From Flavobacterium ginsengisoli (lineage in GTDB: Bacteria > Bacteroidota > Bacteroidia > Flavobacteriales > Flavobacteriaceae), in NCBI RefSeq assembly GCF_029625315.1, contig NZ_CP121110.1, positions 2,223,501 through 2,287,500 of the forward strand: a DNA stretch of 64,000 nucleotides. Direction: 5' to 3'. Positions 19,494-29,420 of the stretch are shown in pieces. The translations under genes were made by a program, and so were the position numbers. The notes below the pieces were generated by a model. It made no database searches. It was not told the DNA's origin and saw only the letters and a list, made by a program, of their open reading frames with translations. Positions within the stretch are counted from its first letter, which is position 1; each line of letters begins with the position of its first letter.

Positions 19494-21026
19494 TTAATAA
19501 CCAGGATTTTGATCCTCTGGACCAATTTCATCATTAAGCTTGATCTCTCCAATCGGAATAGGATAACGGTTGTGAAATTCAGCAATTGTACCGTTTTGTT
19601 TAGCCCATTTGTTGCGAGCACCTACTAATTCTACCAATTTTCCTGTACGAATAAGGTCCATTCTTCTCCAACCTTCAAAAGCTAATTCACGCATACGTTC
19701 ATCCAAAATTTGAACTCTAAATTGCGTTTGAGAAAGTCCACTCCACTTCATTGCATCAGGCAATGTTCCTCCAAAAGCTCTTGTACGAACTTGATTTACA
19801 TATCCTTCGGCTTCTGTTGTGTTTCCTAATTCATTTAAACATTCTGCGTAGCTAAGTAATACGTCAGAGTATCTGATATATGGTTTGTTTTTTCCTGAAT
19901 TCCAAAACGATTGTTTTCCATCTACACGAATATCTTCGTATTTTTTAATGTGCGGATCCAACTCATCACCACCAAAACCAGCTGGAAGTGTTGGCACAAC
20001 TCCTTTATAGGTAAAGTCATAACGAATGCTCGCCGCTTTACGCATATCACCTGCTTCCCATATTCCTCCATCAGTTTTATCTTTATAGCAATATTGAGTA
20101 GGAAGAATTAAGTCATAACCACCAAAATAAGCGTACTGATCCATGTTAGCCAAAACTCTTGAGCCTGTCTGCCATTGTATTTGGTTGTTATCTGGCCAGT
20201 TATTAGTATACTGCCATTCGTATAAAGATTCTGGAGAGTTAGCATGATCTGGGCTAAAAACATCTGCATAATTAGGCAACAAACTGTATTTTCCAGATTT
20301 AATAACTTCTTCAAACCATTGTTTTGCTTTGGCATAATCACGGTATCCTGACGCTTGTGGAGCATATAGATATACTTTCCCTAATAGTGCTTGAGCCACT
20401 CCTTTTGCAGGAAATGCAGGATTGCTCTGTGTTGCAGGAAGTTTTTCAACTGCTCTTTCCAAATCGGCAACTATATAAGAATACACCAAAGGTAGAGGCT
20501 GACGTTTTAAGCCAAATTCTGCCGATTTTGCTTTATCGTTAATTGGTATTTCTCCCCAATATTGTGTAAGCTCAAACATTAATGTAGCTCTTAAAAAACT
20601 AGCTTCCCCCATTAAAAGGTCACGTTTTGCGCTATCTTCTTCAGTATTGATTCCTAATGCTCTAATAGATTGTGCCGCTACTTCAATTACTGGCCATCTG
20701 TCATTCCATAATTGCCCAATTGCCTGATTCTCCTGGCTTAAAAAACCATTGTACAAATCAAGTCCTGCTTGGTTTGCATCTCCAGTTACCTGCAAAGCTC
20801 CTTGTTGCGCTTCGTCTGTACCAAGAGAAGTATAAAGACCAGCACGGTCTTTTTGCATATTTCTCCAATTCGTTATAGCTCCTAATAGAACAGGTTCTAT
20901 TTTTCCTAAACTGCCATAAGCTTGGGCAGCAGTAAGTGAACTTTTAGGGTCTTCATCCAAAAAATCTGAAGAGCAGGATCCTGATAATATAGCTAGAGCC
21001 AAAAAGGCTATAATTTTTGCTTTCAT
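19494..21026 (-). CDS. SusD/RagB-family glycan-binding lipoprotein
   Basis: A 510-residue outer-membrane lipoprotein that captures glycans at the cell surface and closes over its SusC partner. The N-terminus has a lipobox (LAILSGSCSSDF) with Cys near residue 18, followed by the typical DFLDEDPKSSLT. The helical TPR-like body contains the family motif EASFLRATLMFELTQYWGEIP (in part) and the C-terminal RMRELAFEGWRRMDLIRTG. It starts 26 bp after SusC and is co-transcribed with it. Ligand specificity is not visible. Confidence 0.93.
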   Translation of the reverse strand: MKAKIIAFLALAILSGSCSSDFLDEDPKSSLTAAQAYGSLGKIEPVLLGAITNWRNMQKDRAGLYTSLGTDEAQQGALQVTGDANQAGLDLYNGFLSQENQAIGQLWNDRWPVIEVAAQSIRALGINTEEDSAKRDLLMGEASFLRATLMFELTQYWGEIPINDKAKSAEFGLKRQPLPLVYSYIVADLERAVEKLPATQSNPAFPAKGVAQALLGKVYLYAPQASGYRDYAKAKQWFEEVIKSGKYSLLPNYADVFSPDHANSPESLYEWQYTNNWPDNNQIQWQTGSRVLANMDQYAYFGGYDLILPTQYCYKDKTDGGIWEAGDMRKAASIRYDFTYKGVVPTLPAGFGGDELDPHIKKYEDIRVDGKQSFWNSGKNKPYIRYSDVLLSYAECLNELGNTTEAEGYVNQVRTRAFGGTLPDAMKWSGLSQTQFRVQILDERMRELAFEGWRRMDLIRTGKLVELVGARNKWAKQNGTIAEFHNRYPIPIGEIKLNDEIGPEDQNPGY

Positions 21027-21052
21027 AAAAATAATTTTTAAAATTAATTTGA

Positions 21053-24000
21053 TTAAAGAGTTACATTTAATCCCATAACTATCATTCTAGACATTGGATA
21101 AGAATCTCCTCCTTCAGGATCATAGCCTTTATACTTAGTAATGATAAATAAATTAGATCCTGTTAGATAAAATCTTGCGTTTCTAAGAAAAACACTTTCT
21201 GCAACTTTATCTTTTAATGTATACGATAATGTAAGTGCATTTAATCTTAAGAATGAAGCGTCTTGAATTGCCTTATCTGTTTCGCCTAAAGTATATCTTC
21301 CTCCTCCATAATAAGCTCTTGGCACATCTGTATTAGTATTAGTAGGAGTCCAACGATCCAAAAGATCTGTGTGTGCTGCACTCATTCCTCCTGAGTTCAT
21401 GTAACTTTCGTAAGTTCCGCTTGGTCTCTTACCTCCTATTGAATAAGCAAATACGGCATTTAATCCAAAACCTTTGTAATTAACATCTGTAGAAAAACCA
21501 CCATAATAATCAGGATTTAAATCACCAACCACATATCTGTCCTGATCGTTTATTACACCGTCTCCATTACGATCTTTAATTTTAATATCTCCAGGCTGAA
21601 CAGTTCGGCTTCCGTAATTTACTTTGCTAAGGTCTTCTCCTTGTTGTGCTATACCATCATATTGAAATACATAAACTGTGTTTACTGATTGGCCTAAGAA
21701 AAAGTTTCCTGTACGTTGGATCTCATTGTTGCTATAACCACCTAAATTGTATATCTCTGTAGCATCTCCATAAAGTTTTGTAACCTTATTTTTTGCTGAT
21801 GATATGTTAGCAGAAACATTCCATCTTAAATCTTTGTTTTTAATAATGTCGCCGCTAAGCTCTAATTCGAAACCCTGATTAGTAGTAGCACCAATATTAT
21901 CCAGCTTGTATTTATATCCAGATGAAACTGGCATATTGCGAATCATTAAAAGGTCGTCATTATTTATATGGAAATAGTTAGCACTTGCAGTCAGTCTGTT
22001 TTGGAAGAAACCAGCATCTAACCCAATATTAAATTGTTTTTGTTTTTCCCATCTTAAATCAAAATTATCAATATAGTTGTCAGACACATAAGTCCCAGAA
22101 TTGTTGCTCACTTGTGCATTATACAAGGCAAAATATCTGTAAGGATCCACATTCTGATTACCAACCATACCATATCCTACACGAAACTTAAGCTGGCTTA
22201 ATTTTTCAAATCCTTGAAGGAAATTTTCTTTAGCAATATCCCAACTTCCTGCTACTGAAGGAAAGGTTCCCCATTTGTTGTTAGGACCGAATTTAGAAGA
22301 ACCATCTCTTCTTATTGTACCTGTAATATTATACTTTCCATCAAAAGTATAGTTCAATCTAGCGAAATACGATTGGTTTGAATAATTTGTAAATTTTGAA
22401 CCCAACTGCGCATTATCTTTTTGATAAGCACCAGATAAAGCCATATAGGTCAAATCATCACTAACAAATCCGCGAGCTCTAACATCGGTTGAATTATCTG
22501 AGTTGCTCATCACAGAGAATCCTCCCATTAAACTTACATCATGCTTTTCAGCAAAGACTCTGCTATAAGTTGCGGTATTATCCCATTGGTAATTAAATTG
22601 TGAATATCTGTAATGATGCGCTTCTCCGTTCATAGAGTTTCTAAGCGACTGTCCTGTATAACTTGGCACATAATCAAAGTTTGCCTGATCTGTAACGTCT
22701 ATAGAAAGAGTAGTTCTGATATCAAGTCCTTTTACTGGTTTTAGGCTTAAAAAATTACTGCTTGTAAGTCTATTACGTGTACTTGAATTTATGATATCAA
22801 GACTTTTTATCGGATTATAAAGATTTTGGTCAAATACTTCACCATATCTAAGATAAGTAGCCTTAGGATCTATAGGCAATAATGGATTTGCTCCCAATGC
22901 CACTCCAAAAGCGCTTCCTTCTTGATAGTTAGTTTCACTTCTTGAAAAAGTAGTATTGGTACCGAACTGCAACCATGATTTTAAATCTTGCGTAAGGTTA
23001 ATTTTTCCGTTATATCTTTTAAAATCAGAGTTTTTAAGAAGTCCCTCTTGGTCAACATAATTAAAGCTTACAAAATAAGTTCCTTTCTCTCCTCCTCCGC
23101 TAAAGCTTAAATTATGGTTAGTTTGAAAGCCTGAACGCGTTACTTGGTCTAACCAATTGTAACTTTTACCAGTTCTATAAGATTCCAATTCATAAGGCGC
23201 AAATACTGTAGAACCATCTGATTTAATTTGATTGATATAAGCAAGACGATCAGCCCCTGGATGTTCATCCATATAGCGATTTGCATAAGCATCAACTCTT
23301 AGATCAAATAACTGTTGGCCATTCATCAAAGGGATAGTTCTTGCAAATTCAGATACACCTGTCCAGCTATCATACTGTATTTTTGCTTCTCCTGTTCTTG
23401 AACCTTTTTTGGTTGTAATTACGATTACTCCATTAGCCGCTCTTGAACCATATAATGCGGTAGCAGAAGCATCTTTAAGAATTTCCATACTCGCAATATC
23501 GTCAGGGTTAATGTTTTCAAAATTGCTATCGGTAATCAAACCATCAATTACAAATATTGGGTTACCTCCAAAGTTTAGAGAATTATTCCCCCTAATTCTA
23601 ATTGAACCTGCTTGACCAGGAACAGCACTTTGTTGAACATATACACCAGAAGAACGTCCTTGAAGTGCCTGCACTACATTTGGCGTAGGAACCTCTCGAA
23701 GCTTGTCGCCAGAAACACTGCTTACAGCTCCTGTTAAATCTCCTTTTTTCATTTTGGCCCCCACGATTACAACTTCAGTCAGTTCTTGTGTACTTGGAGT
23801 CAAAGAAATATTAATTTCAGATTTACTTGCTGTTGCAGTCTTTGAATCAAATCCGATGAAACTAAATTCTAGTGTGGAGCCAGATTTTACGTTTGTTAAT
23901 TTGTAACTACCATCAATGTCTGTAGCTGTAGAAATCTTAGTACCTTTTACCAGAATGGTTGCTCCAGGCAAAGGTAAGTTTTCATTATCTGTAACTTTAC

Positions 24001-24079
24001 CGGTTATGGTTTGGGAATAAACTGTACCGGCAGAAAGCATAACTACTAAGAAGCATAAGTATCTTATTGCAATTCTCAT
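21053..24079 (-). CDS. SusC/RagA TonB-dependent outer-membrane transporter
   Basis: A 1008-residue TonB-dependent importer. Order: signal peptide (ends near GTVYS), carboxypeptidase-D-like domain (residues 25-95), TonB box-like TEVVIVG, plug domain with SSGVYVQQSAVPGQAGSIRIRG (in part) and the SusC signature ILKDASATALYGSRAANGVI, then the 22-strand barrel ending in RMIVMGLNVTL. It forms a pair with the SusD gene directly downstream. The promoter region in front (24080-24200) carries the repeated operator-like element, so the pair is probably under the nearby GntR regulator. Confidence 0.95.
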   Translation of the reverse strand: MRIAIRYLCFLVVMLSAGTVYSQTITGKVTDNENLPLPGATILVKGTKISTATDIDGSYKLTNVKSGSTLEFSFIGFDSKTATASKSEINISLTPSTQELTEVVIVGAKMKKGDLTGAVSSVSGDKLREVPTPNVVQALQGRSSGVYVQQSAVPGQAGSIRIRGNNSLNFGGNPIFVIDGLITDSNFENINPDDIASMEILKDASATALYGSRAANGVIVITTKKGSRTGEAKIQYDSWTGVSEFARTIPLMNGQQLFDLRVDAYANRYMDEHPGADRLAYINQIKSDGSTVFAPYELESYRTGKSYNWLDQVTRSGFQTNHNLSFSGGGEKGTYFVSFNYVDQEGLLKNSDFKRYNGKINLTQDLKSWLQFGTNTTFSRSETNYQEGSAFGVALGANPLLPIDPKATYLRYGEVFDQNLYNPIKSLDIINSSTRNRLTSSNFLSLKPVKGLDIRTTLSIDVTDQANFDYVPSYTGQSLRNSMNGEAHHYRYSQFNYQWDNTATYSRVFAEKHDVSLMGGFSVMSNSDNSTDVRARGFVSDDLTYMALSGAYQKDNAQLGSKFTNYSNQSYFARLNYTFDGKYNITGTIRRDGSSKFGPNNKWGTFPSVAGSWDIAKENFLQGFEKLSQLKFRVGYGMVGNQNVDPYRYFALYNAQVSNNSGTYVSDNYIDNFDLRWEKQKQFNIGLDAGFFQNRLTASANYFHINNDDLLMIRNMPVSSGYKYKLDNIGATTNQGFELELSGDIIKNKDLRWNVSANISSAKNKVTKLYGDATEIYNLGGYSNNEIQRTGNFFLGQSVNTVYVFQYDGIAQQGEDLSKVNYGSRTVQPGDIKIKDRNGDGVINDQDRYVVGDLNPDYYGGFSTDVNYKGFGLNAVFAYSIGGKRPSGTYESYMNSGGMSAAHTDLLDRWTPTNTNTDVPRAYYGGGRYTLGETDKAIQDASFLRLNALTLSYTLKDKVAESVFLRNARFYLTGSNLFIITKYKGYDPEGGDSYPMSRMIVMGLNVTL

Positions 24080-24167
24080 AATAATTTGGTTTTTTTAGTT
24101 AATAAATTAGAGAGTTAGTTTTTTTATTTGTTTATTGAGCATCTAGAATATGAGAAAACGAATTGAC

Positions 24168-24190
24168 TTATACTATACTATACTACAACA
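24168..24190 (-). promoter_or_regulatory. Candidate operator of the GntR regulator, upstream of SusC
   Basis: On the gene strand this reads TGTTGTAGTATAGTATAGTA followed by TAA. Near-identical elements precede the GH27 operon (33481-33502) and the second GH27 gene (36516-36542). The core TTGTAGTATAG is exact in all three and each lies just downstream of the likely -7 element. Confidence 0.55.
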
Positions 24191-24457
24191 TTACAAACAT
24201 ACAAATATTTTTATTACATCCAAATTTATGTTTAAGAATTTGCTATTTTTTTCAGTGATTTATTTCGTCTTTAATACAAATACACAGGAATAAAAACGAA
24301 AAACAGAATAGATGGCGAATCATTTTAAAGAAATATCAGACAAAACATTAAAAGTATTATGCTTAAAACAAGGAAAATCGTATGAATTTAATTCCTAGTC
24401 TAGCAAACTTAATTTTCAAAAAAAAAACAAGATTTTACTTCTTAAGTGAAACAAAAA

Positions 24458-24477
24458 AGATGCACTATAGTGCATCT
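24458..24477 (-). terminator. Terminator of the symporter gene
   Basis: A perfect palindrome, AGATGCACTATAGTGCATCT, followed on the minus strand by TTTTTT. It is 50 bases past the symporter stop. Confidence 0.75.
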
Positions 24478-24527
24478 CTATCAAAAAGTTTTAAATCTTA
24501 ATTTCTCTGATTCTTAGAATTTTAGAA

Positions 24528-26121
24528 CTATGCGACTCCCCATTTTGAAAATAATATAAAGATACTCAGCATACCAATCAATAAAAGGGCGAAATACCAA
24601 TATCGGTTCTTCCAAGGAGTTAATTCAACCGATTCCAGTTTAATTTCAGCATAACTGTAACTAGGATAAAATTTAGAAACCACCAACATACATACAGAAG
24701 TAAGCACAAATAGCAAAGCTAACATATGCAGATAATGCAGTTGAATATCTAGAAGGTAATTAAAAATAATATAGCTAAGAATAAAAAATATCATCCCAAT
24801 TTTTGTCGCTTGAGGCGGTACTTTTTTAAATACAAAACCTACTAGAATAATGGTAAAAATTGGCACACAAAACATGCCTCCTAATTGCTCGCAAATAGGT
24901 ATAAAAACCTGCCTTGCTAAAAATGATAAATGGAGCTGAAAACATTGCTAGAGCCGAGACAATAATCTCAAACTTGCGTCCAGTGTAAACCAGATGCCTT
25001 TCTGTTACTTCTTTGTTTCTTTTCTCCAACCACGGTTTATAGAGGTTAAGCACAAATAATGTACTACTGCTATTAAGTCCCGCATTAAAAGTACTAATTG
25101 CGAGCACCCAAAACTACAGCGGCAGTTAAACCAATCATTACTCCTGGCAATGTATCTTTTATTACTAGCGGAAAAACTTCTGCTGTATTTTCTAATTTAT
25201 CGTAAAGATGAACTCCAACTAAACCAGGAATATTAATAATGAAAGGGCAAAGCAACTTTCCTAAACAAGCCAATCCCATACCTTTTTGACTATGCGATAA
25301 ACTTTTGGCCGAAAGCGCTTGCCGCACAATAAATTGTTCCATTCCCCAATAGTACAGATTCATGATAAACATTCCTGTAAAAATGGTATTAAGCGGAATC
25401 TCATCTTGAGATCCGCCAATAGAATTTAAATGTTCTTTGTGTTCTGAAAGCAGAATATGGAGACCTTTAAACCAATCTCCGTTCCCTAAATATTTGAATC
25501 CAAAATACGGAAAAGCAATTCCAATTGTCAGCAATCCGATACTTAAAACCGTGTCACTAATTGATATGGCGCGCAAACCGCCTAAAACAGAATAAGCACA
25601 TCCTGTAAGTCCGATTACCCAAACCATAAACCAAATGTTCTGCCAATAGGTTAATCCTAAAGGTTGTAAAAAATTAAACATTCCGGTTAAGGCAACTGCG
25701 CCTCCATATAAAACAGCAGGAAGCAAATTGACCACATAACTGCAGAGAAATATTATCGAAACTAGTCTTTTAGTAGAATGATCGTAACGTTTTCCTAGAT
25801 AATCTGGAATGGTCATGGCTCCAGTACGGAAATAAATTGGCAGGAAGAACTCAGCAACCAAAAGCATGGCTAGCACAGAACTTACGCCCCATGCTATCAC
25901 GCTCATATTATTATTGTAAATAGATTCGTTTTCGCCTATAAACTGATTAGCACTGATATTGCTCAATAGTAAGGCTCCTCCAACGATAAAAAAATTATTG
26001 TTACGATCGGCAAAAAAAAGTCCATCTGTTGTCTGAACCTTTTTTTCCGAGTTTTTAATGCTGAAATTACGGCAACTAAACCTGTTATTAGTAAAAAACT
26101 AACAATGGATGAAACGTTCAT
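24528..26121 (-). CDS. Sodium/solute symporter (SSS/SGLT family), three frameshifts
   Basis: Four frame pieces join to one inner-membrane sugar symporter of about 530 residues with many hydrophobic helices. The start ATG at 26121 gives MNVSSIVSFLLITGLVAV. Breaks: the seven-T run at 26040-26046 (one base short), GCGAGC at 25100-25105 (one base extra; corrected GAAISTFNAGLNSSSTLF) and CCTTGC at 24912-24917 (one base extra; corrected FSRQVFIPICEQLGGMF). The corrected length is a multiple of three. Family marks are NQFIGENESIY, PVYFRTGAMTIPDYL-like FRTGAMTIPDYLGKRY, and STFNAGLNSSSTL, close to the SSS sodium site. Its start is four bases from the GntR stop, so both share a transcript. Confidence 0.85.
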
Positions 26122-26124
26122 AAA

Positions 26125-27141
26125 TTACAACGAATTTCTATCTATAAGAATTGTTGGAATGATTTCCTGAGTTTTTTTTCTGTTTAAAACAAAATCGGTC
26201 GCTTTTTTTCCCATTTCTGCGAAATCAGTAGAAAATGTCGTGACTCCATCAAAAATGATCTCTTTTACTATATCATCATTGTGTGAGATAAACCCAATGT
26301 CTTTACCAATTTTCAAACCTTTAATTTTTGAGTCTTTCAACATTTCCCAAAGTTCGAGATTATGAATGGTAAAGTAAACTTTTCCTTTTTCTAGAGAACC
26401 AGCCGTATATTCCTCTTTTATAACTCCTTTGATATCATAATCTTTCATGAATCTTTTGAAGGAATTTAAAATTTCATTAGGTTCTGCAGACGACGGTTTA
26501 AAGAAGAAAACTAATTCGTCGTATTTTTTAATTTTATCTTTAAGTCGCACAAAAGCATTGTAAGACGAATCTCCAAACTCTTGTGCAACATAATTATAAT
26601 CTTCATCTGTTTCTATAAAACGGTCTACCAATAACACTCTGTTTGTTGGAAGTTGTTTTAAGACATCTGGCGTTTTTTTGCTAGGAATCGGAGCAATAAC
26701 AAACATTCCGTATTTTCCTTTTATATTCTGAACAATGTTTTCGAAAGTGCTAAAATTATTGTGATGGAAAAAAATATCCAATTGCACATTCTTTCCAAGC
26801 CCTTTTCTAAAATTCTCATAAAACGTTTCCTGAAAAATATCAAATGCAAAGATCAATAATGCAACTTTCAACTCCTGCTTTACATCATTAGTGGCAACAA
26901 AGTAACCCAATCTATTTTTAGATTCGATTATTCCTCTGTGAACAAGTTCTTTATAAGCTTTTGCAATGGTTTCTCTTGCAAAACCCAGTTCGCTTATAAA
27001 AGTATTTACAGACGGAAGCAAATCGCCTTTTGTGACTACCTTTTCATCAATGGCATTAATTATCCCCTGAACCAATTGCTCATGTTTAGATAAGGAATTA
27101 ATAGATTCAAGATTTTTGATCTGCTGAATAATTTGCTTCAT
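26125..27141 (-). CDS. GntR-type regulator with periplasmic-binding-protein-like sensor
   Basis: A 338-residue regulator. Residues 15-85 form a GntR winged helix (GDLLPSVNTFISELGFARET, then GYFVA at the wing end). The rest (about 90-335) is a sugar-binding fold as in LacI-type regulators (GMFVIAPIPSKK, VLLVDRFIETD, GLKIGKDIGFISHNDD). Such chimeric regulators control sugar genes in Bacteroidota. It is followed by the symporter four bases later. Upstream on its own strand is TATATTTG plus an AATACTATA half-site (27170-27200), suggesting autoregulation. It is the best candidate to bind the shared elements at 24168, 33481 and 36516. Confidence 0.87.
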   Translation of the reverse strand: MKQIIQQIKNLESINSLSKHEQLVQGIINAIDEKVVTKGDLLPSVNTFISELGFARETIAKAYKELVHRGIIESKNRLGYFVATNDVKQELKVALLIFAFDIFQETFYENFRKGLGKNVQLDIFFHHNNFSTFENIVQNIKGKYGMFVIAPIPSKKTPDVLKQLPTNRVLLVDRFIETDEDYNYVAQEFGDSSYNAFVRLKDKIKKYDELVFFFKPSSAEPNEILNSFKRFMKDYDIKGVIKEEYTAGSLEKGKVYFTIHNLELWEMLKDSKIKGLKIGKDIGFISHNDDIVKEIIFDGVTTFSTDFAEMGKKATDFVLNRKKTQEIIPTILIDRNSL

Positions 27142-27210
27142 AAAACGTTTTAATAGGTATTTATTTAGAAAATATAGTATTACAAATATATACTAATGTT
27201 TATAATTTAG

Positions 27211-29416
27211 TTAAGCTTTAGTAATTTTTAAAACCACGCTGCTGTTTGATGGCGTAACATTTGGATTGATTCCCACTTGCATTAAGAAATCGCCAGAATA
27301 AACCGCTGTTTCTACTACTGGTTTTTTATCTGGATATACGTTGATTTCTTCTATTTTATAATTTTGATTTGCTTGCAATCCTTTTAATTTTATTGGAAGA
27401 TGTGTTCCTGCTTCATATCTTGAATTAACAGAATAGCTGAAAACCACTCCTTCATTTCCATTTTTATTGACAAACATTACAGACGCAAGCATCATTTCCG
27501 TACGGATCTTGTAAACGATATTGGTCACCATGCCAAATAGTATTGCTTAATGCATGGTAATTTTTGATCGCTTGTTGTGTAAAAGTTAAGTCTTTATCGT
27601 TTAATTCTTTCACCACAATATCAAAACCTAATCTTCCCATCATAGCAACATCTGTACGGTATTTTAAAGGCTGTTTTCCCCAATCTGTAACGTGCGCTGC
27701 AATTGTTAAAGCAGGATAAAAATAAGAGTACTCATACTGCATATACACACGCTCTAAAGGATCTGTATTGTCACTTGGCCAGAATTCTGTAAAATATTTC
27801 AAAGCTCCGTAATCTACTCTTCCTCCACCACCAGAACAAAGCATCATTGGTACTGTTGGATATTTTACACGAATACGCTCTAATACTTTATAAAGTCCGT
27901 TTACATAATCTGTATAAAAGTTGTTTTGTTTGTCTTTTAAATAACTAGAATATGCATTGTAAATTACTGCATTACAATCCCATTTAATATAAGCCAATTC
28001 TGGATTTTCGGTAAAAAGATTGTCTACAACTCCATAAACAAAATCTTGAACTTTTGGATTAGACAAATCTAAAACCAACTGATTACGGAAATAATGTTCT
28101 GCTCTTCCTGGCTGTTTTACAATCCATTCTGGATGTTTTTTGTACAAATCACTTGCCGGATTTACCATTTCTGGCTCAATCCAGATTCCGAATTTTACCT
28201 GATTGTCTTTGGCTGTTTTAACTAAAGTTCCAATTCCGTTTGGCAATTTCTTTTTGTTAACTTCCCAATCTCCTAAAGCCGCATCGTCATTGCTACGCGG
28301 ATAAGTGTTTCCAAACCATCCGTCATCTAACAAGAACATATCTACGCCCAATTTTTTACTGTCAGCAATTAAGACTTTCAGTTTATCTTCATCAAAATTA
28401 AAATAGGTTGCTTCCCAGTTGTTCAACAATGTCAAACGATCTCCTTTTCCGTCTAAGATTTTATAGTTTCTTGACCAATCGTGCAGATTACGGCTTGCGT
28501 GTCCTTTTCCTTTAGATGATAAAGTGTACCAGAATTTAGGTGTTGTAAAAACTTCGCTTTTAGCCAGTTTGTAAGCAGCCGCTGCATTATTAATTCCAGA
28601 GATTACTCGAAGGTTATTCAACGGATCTAGTTCTAAATCAGTTCTAAAGTTTCCTGACCATTCCAAACCTGCAAATAAAACTTTCCCTTCGTCTTCTGAA
28701 GCTGGTTTGTCCAAAGAAACCATAAATACTGAAGGCTGAAATAAATTGGTACGTGAGCCTAATTTAGTATCCAAAGTTTTAATTCCGTGAGTAATTTTAG
28801 CCTCCTCAGATTGCATTTCTTTGGCCCATTCACCATGATATTGGTTTAAATAGAAATTGTTGTATCCTTTTAAATATAAGTTAGCCGAAGCATATTTGTT
28901 TAAAGTAATACTTCCTTTTTCGTTATGCTGAATGGTTGTCCATTGCTCAATAACATCAGTATCGTAATACGCCTGAATAAACAAATGAACCTCAACAGGA
29001 TATACTGGATCTTTTAAAGTGATTTCGGTTTGAGAAACTCCTGTACTAACCGTGTTGGTTTTATGGCTTACATATAACAAATCTAACGAAGTGTTTCCGT
29101 CAGCATGAGTTACGGTAATAGCTGGTTCTAATAAATTTTTAGATCCAGAAGCAGTATAAGCGGCATTATAAATACCTGAATAATCGGTTCCTTGACGAAA
29201 CTGACTTTGTATTTTGGCATAATCTGAATCGTTTGCCAATTTTTCTCCTAAATAAATAGTACTTACTTCTTTGCCTTTATTTACCTGTAAAACCAATGCA
29301 TTTGATTTTGTTTTTACAGCTATAATTTCTTGTGCTGTTATTGAACTGCAATAACTCGTGAGAATAAAAAATGCTATCGCAAAAGACTGCCTTAAATTGA
29401 TACTTTGTTTTTTCAT
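27211..29416 (-). CDS. GH36 alpha-galactosidase, one frameshift
   Basis: Two frames give one alpha-galactosidase of about 734 residues. Signal peptide near residues 8-28 (ending SSITAQ). The barrel has FLLDDGWFGNTYPRSNDD, FGIWIEPEMVNPASDL and the nucleophile motif IKWDCN, then CSGGGGRVDYGAL and FWPSDNTDPLERV with the acid/base Asp. The C-terminal beta domain lies past a frameshift at GCAAGC 27485-27490; removing one base gives YGNDAASVMFVNKNG. It should remove terminal alpha-galactose in the periplasm. Four bases separate it from the esterase gene upstream, so they form an operon with GH27. Confidence 0.92.
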
Positions 29417-29420
29417 TTTA

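Larger units (their letters stand above)
24080..24527. other. Intergenic control region upstream of SusC and terminator of the symporter
   Basis: No gene is seen in these 448 bases. The SusC-proximal part holds minus-strand -7-like elements (TATGTTTG, TATTTG) around 24190-24215 and the operator-like repeat at 24168-24190. The distal part holds the 20-bp palindrome 24458-24477 that terminates the symporter transcript. Confidence 0.6.
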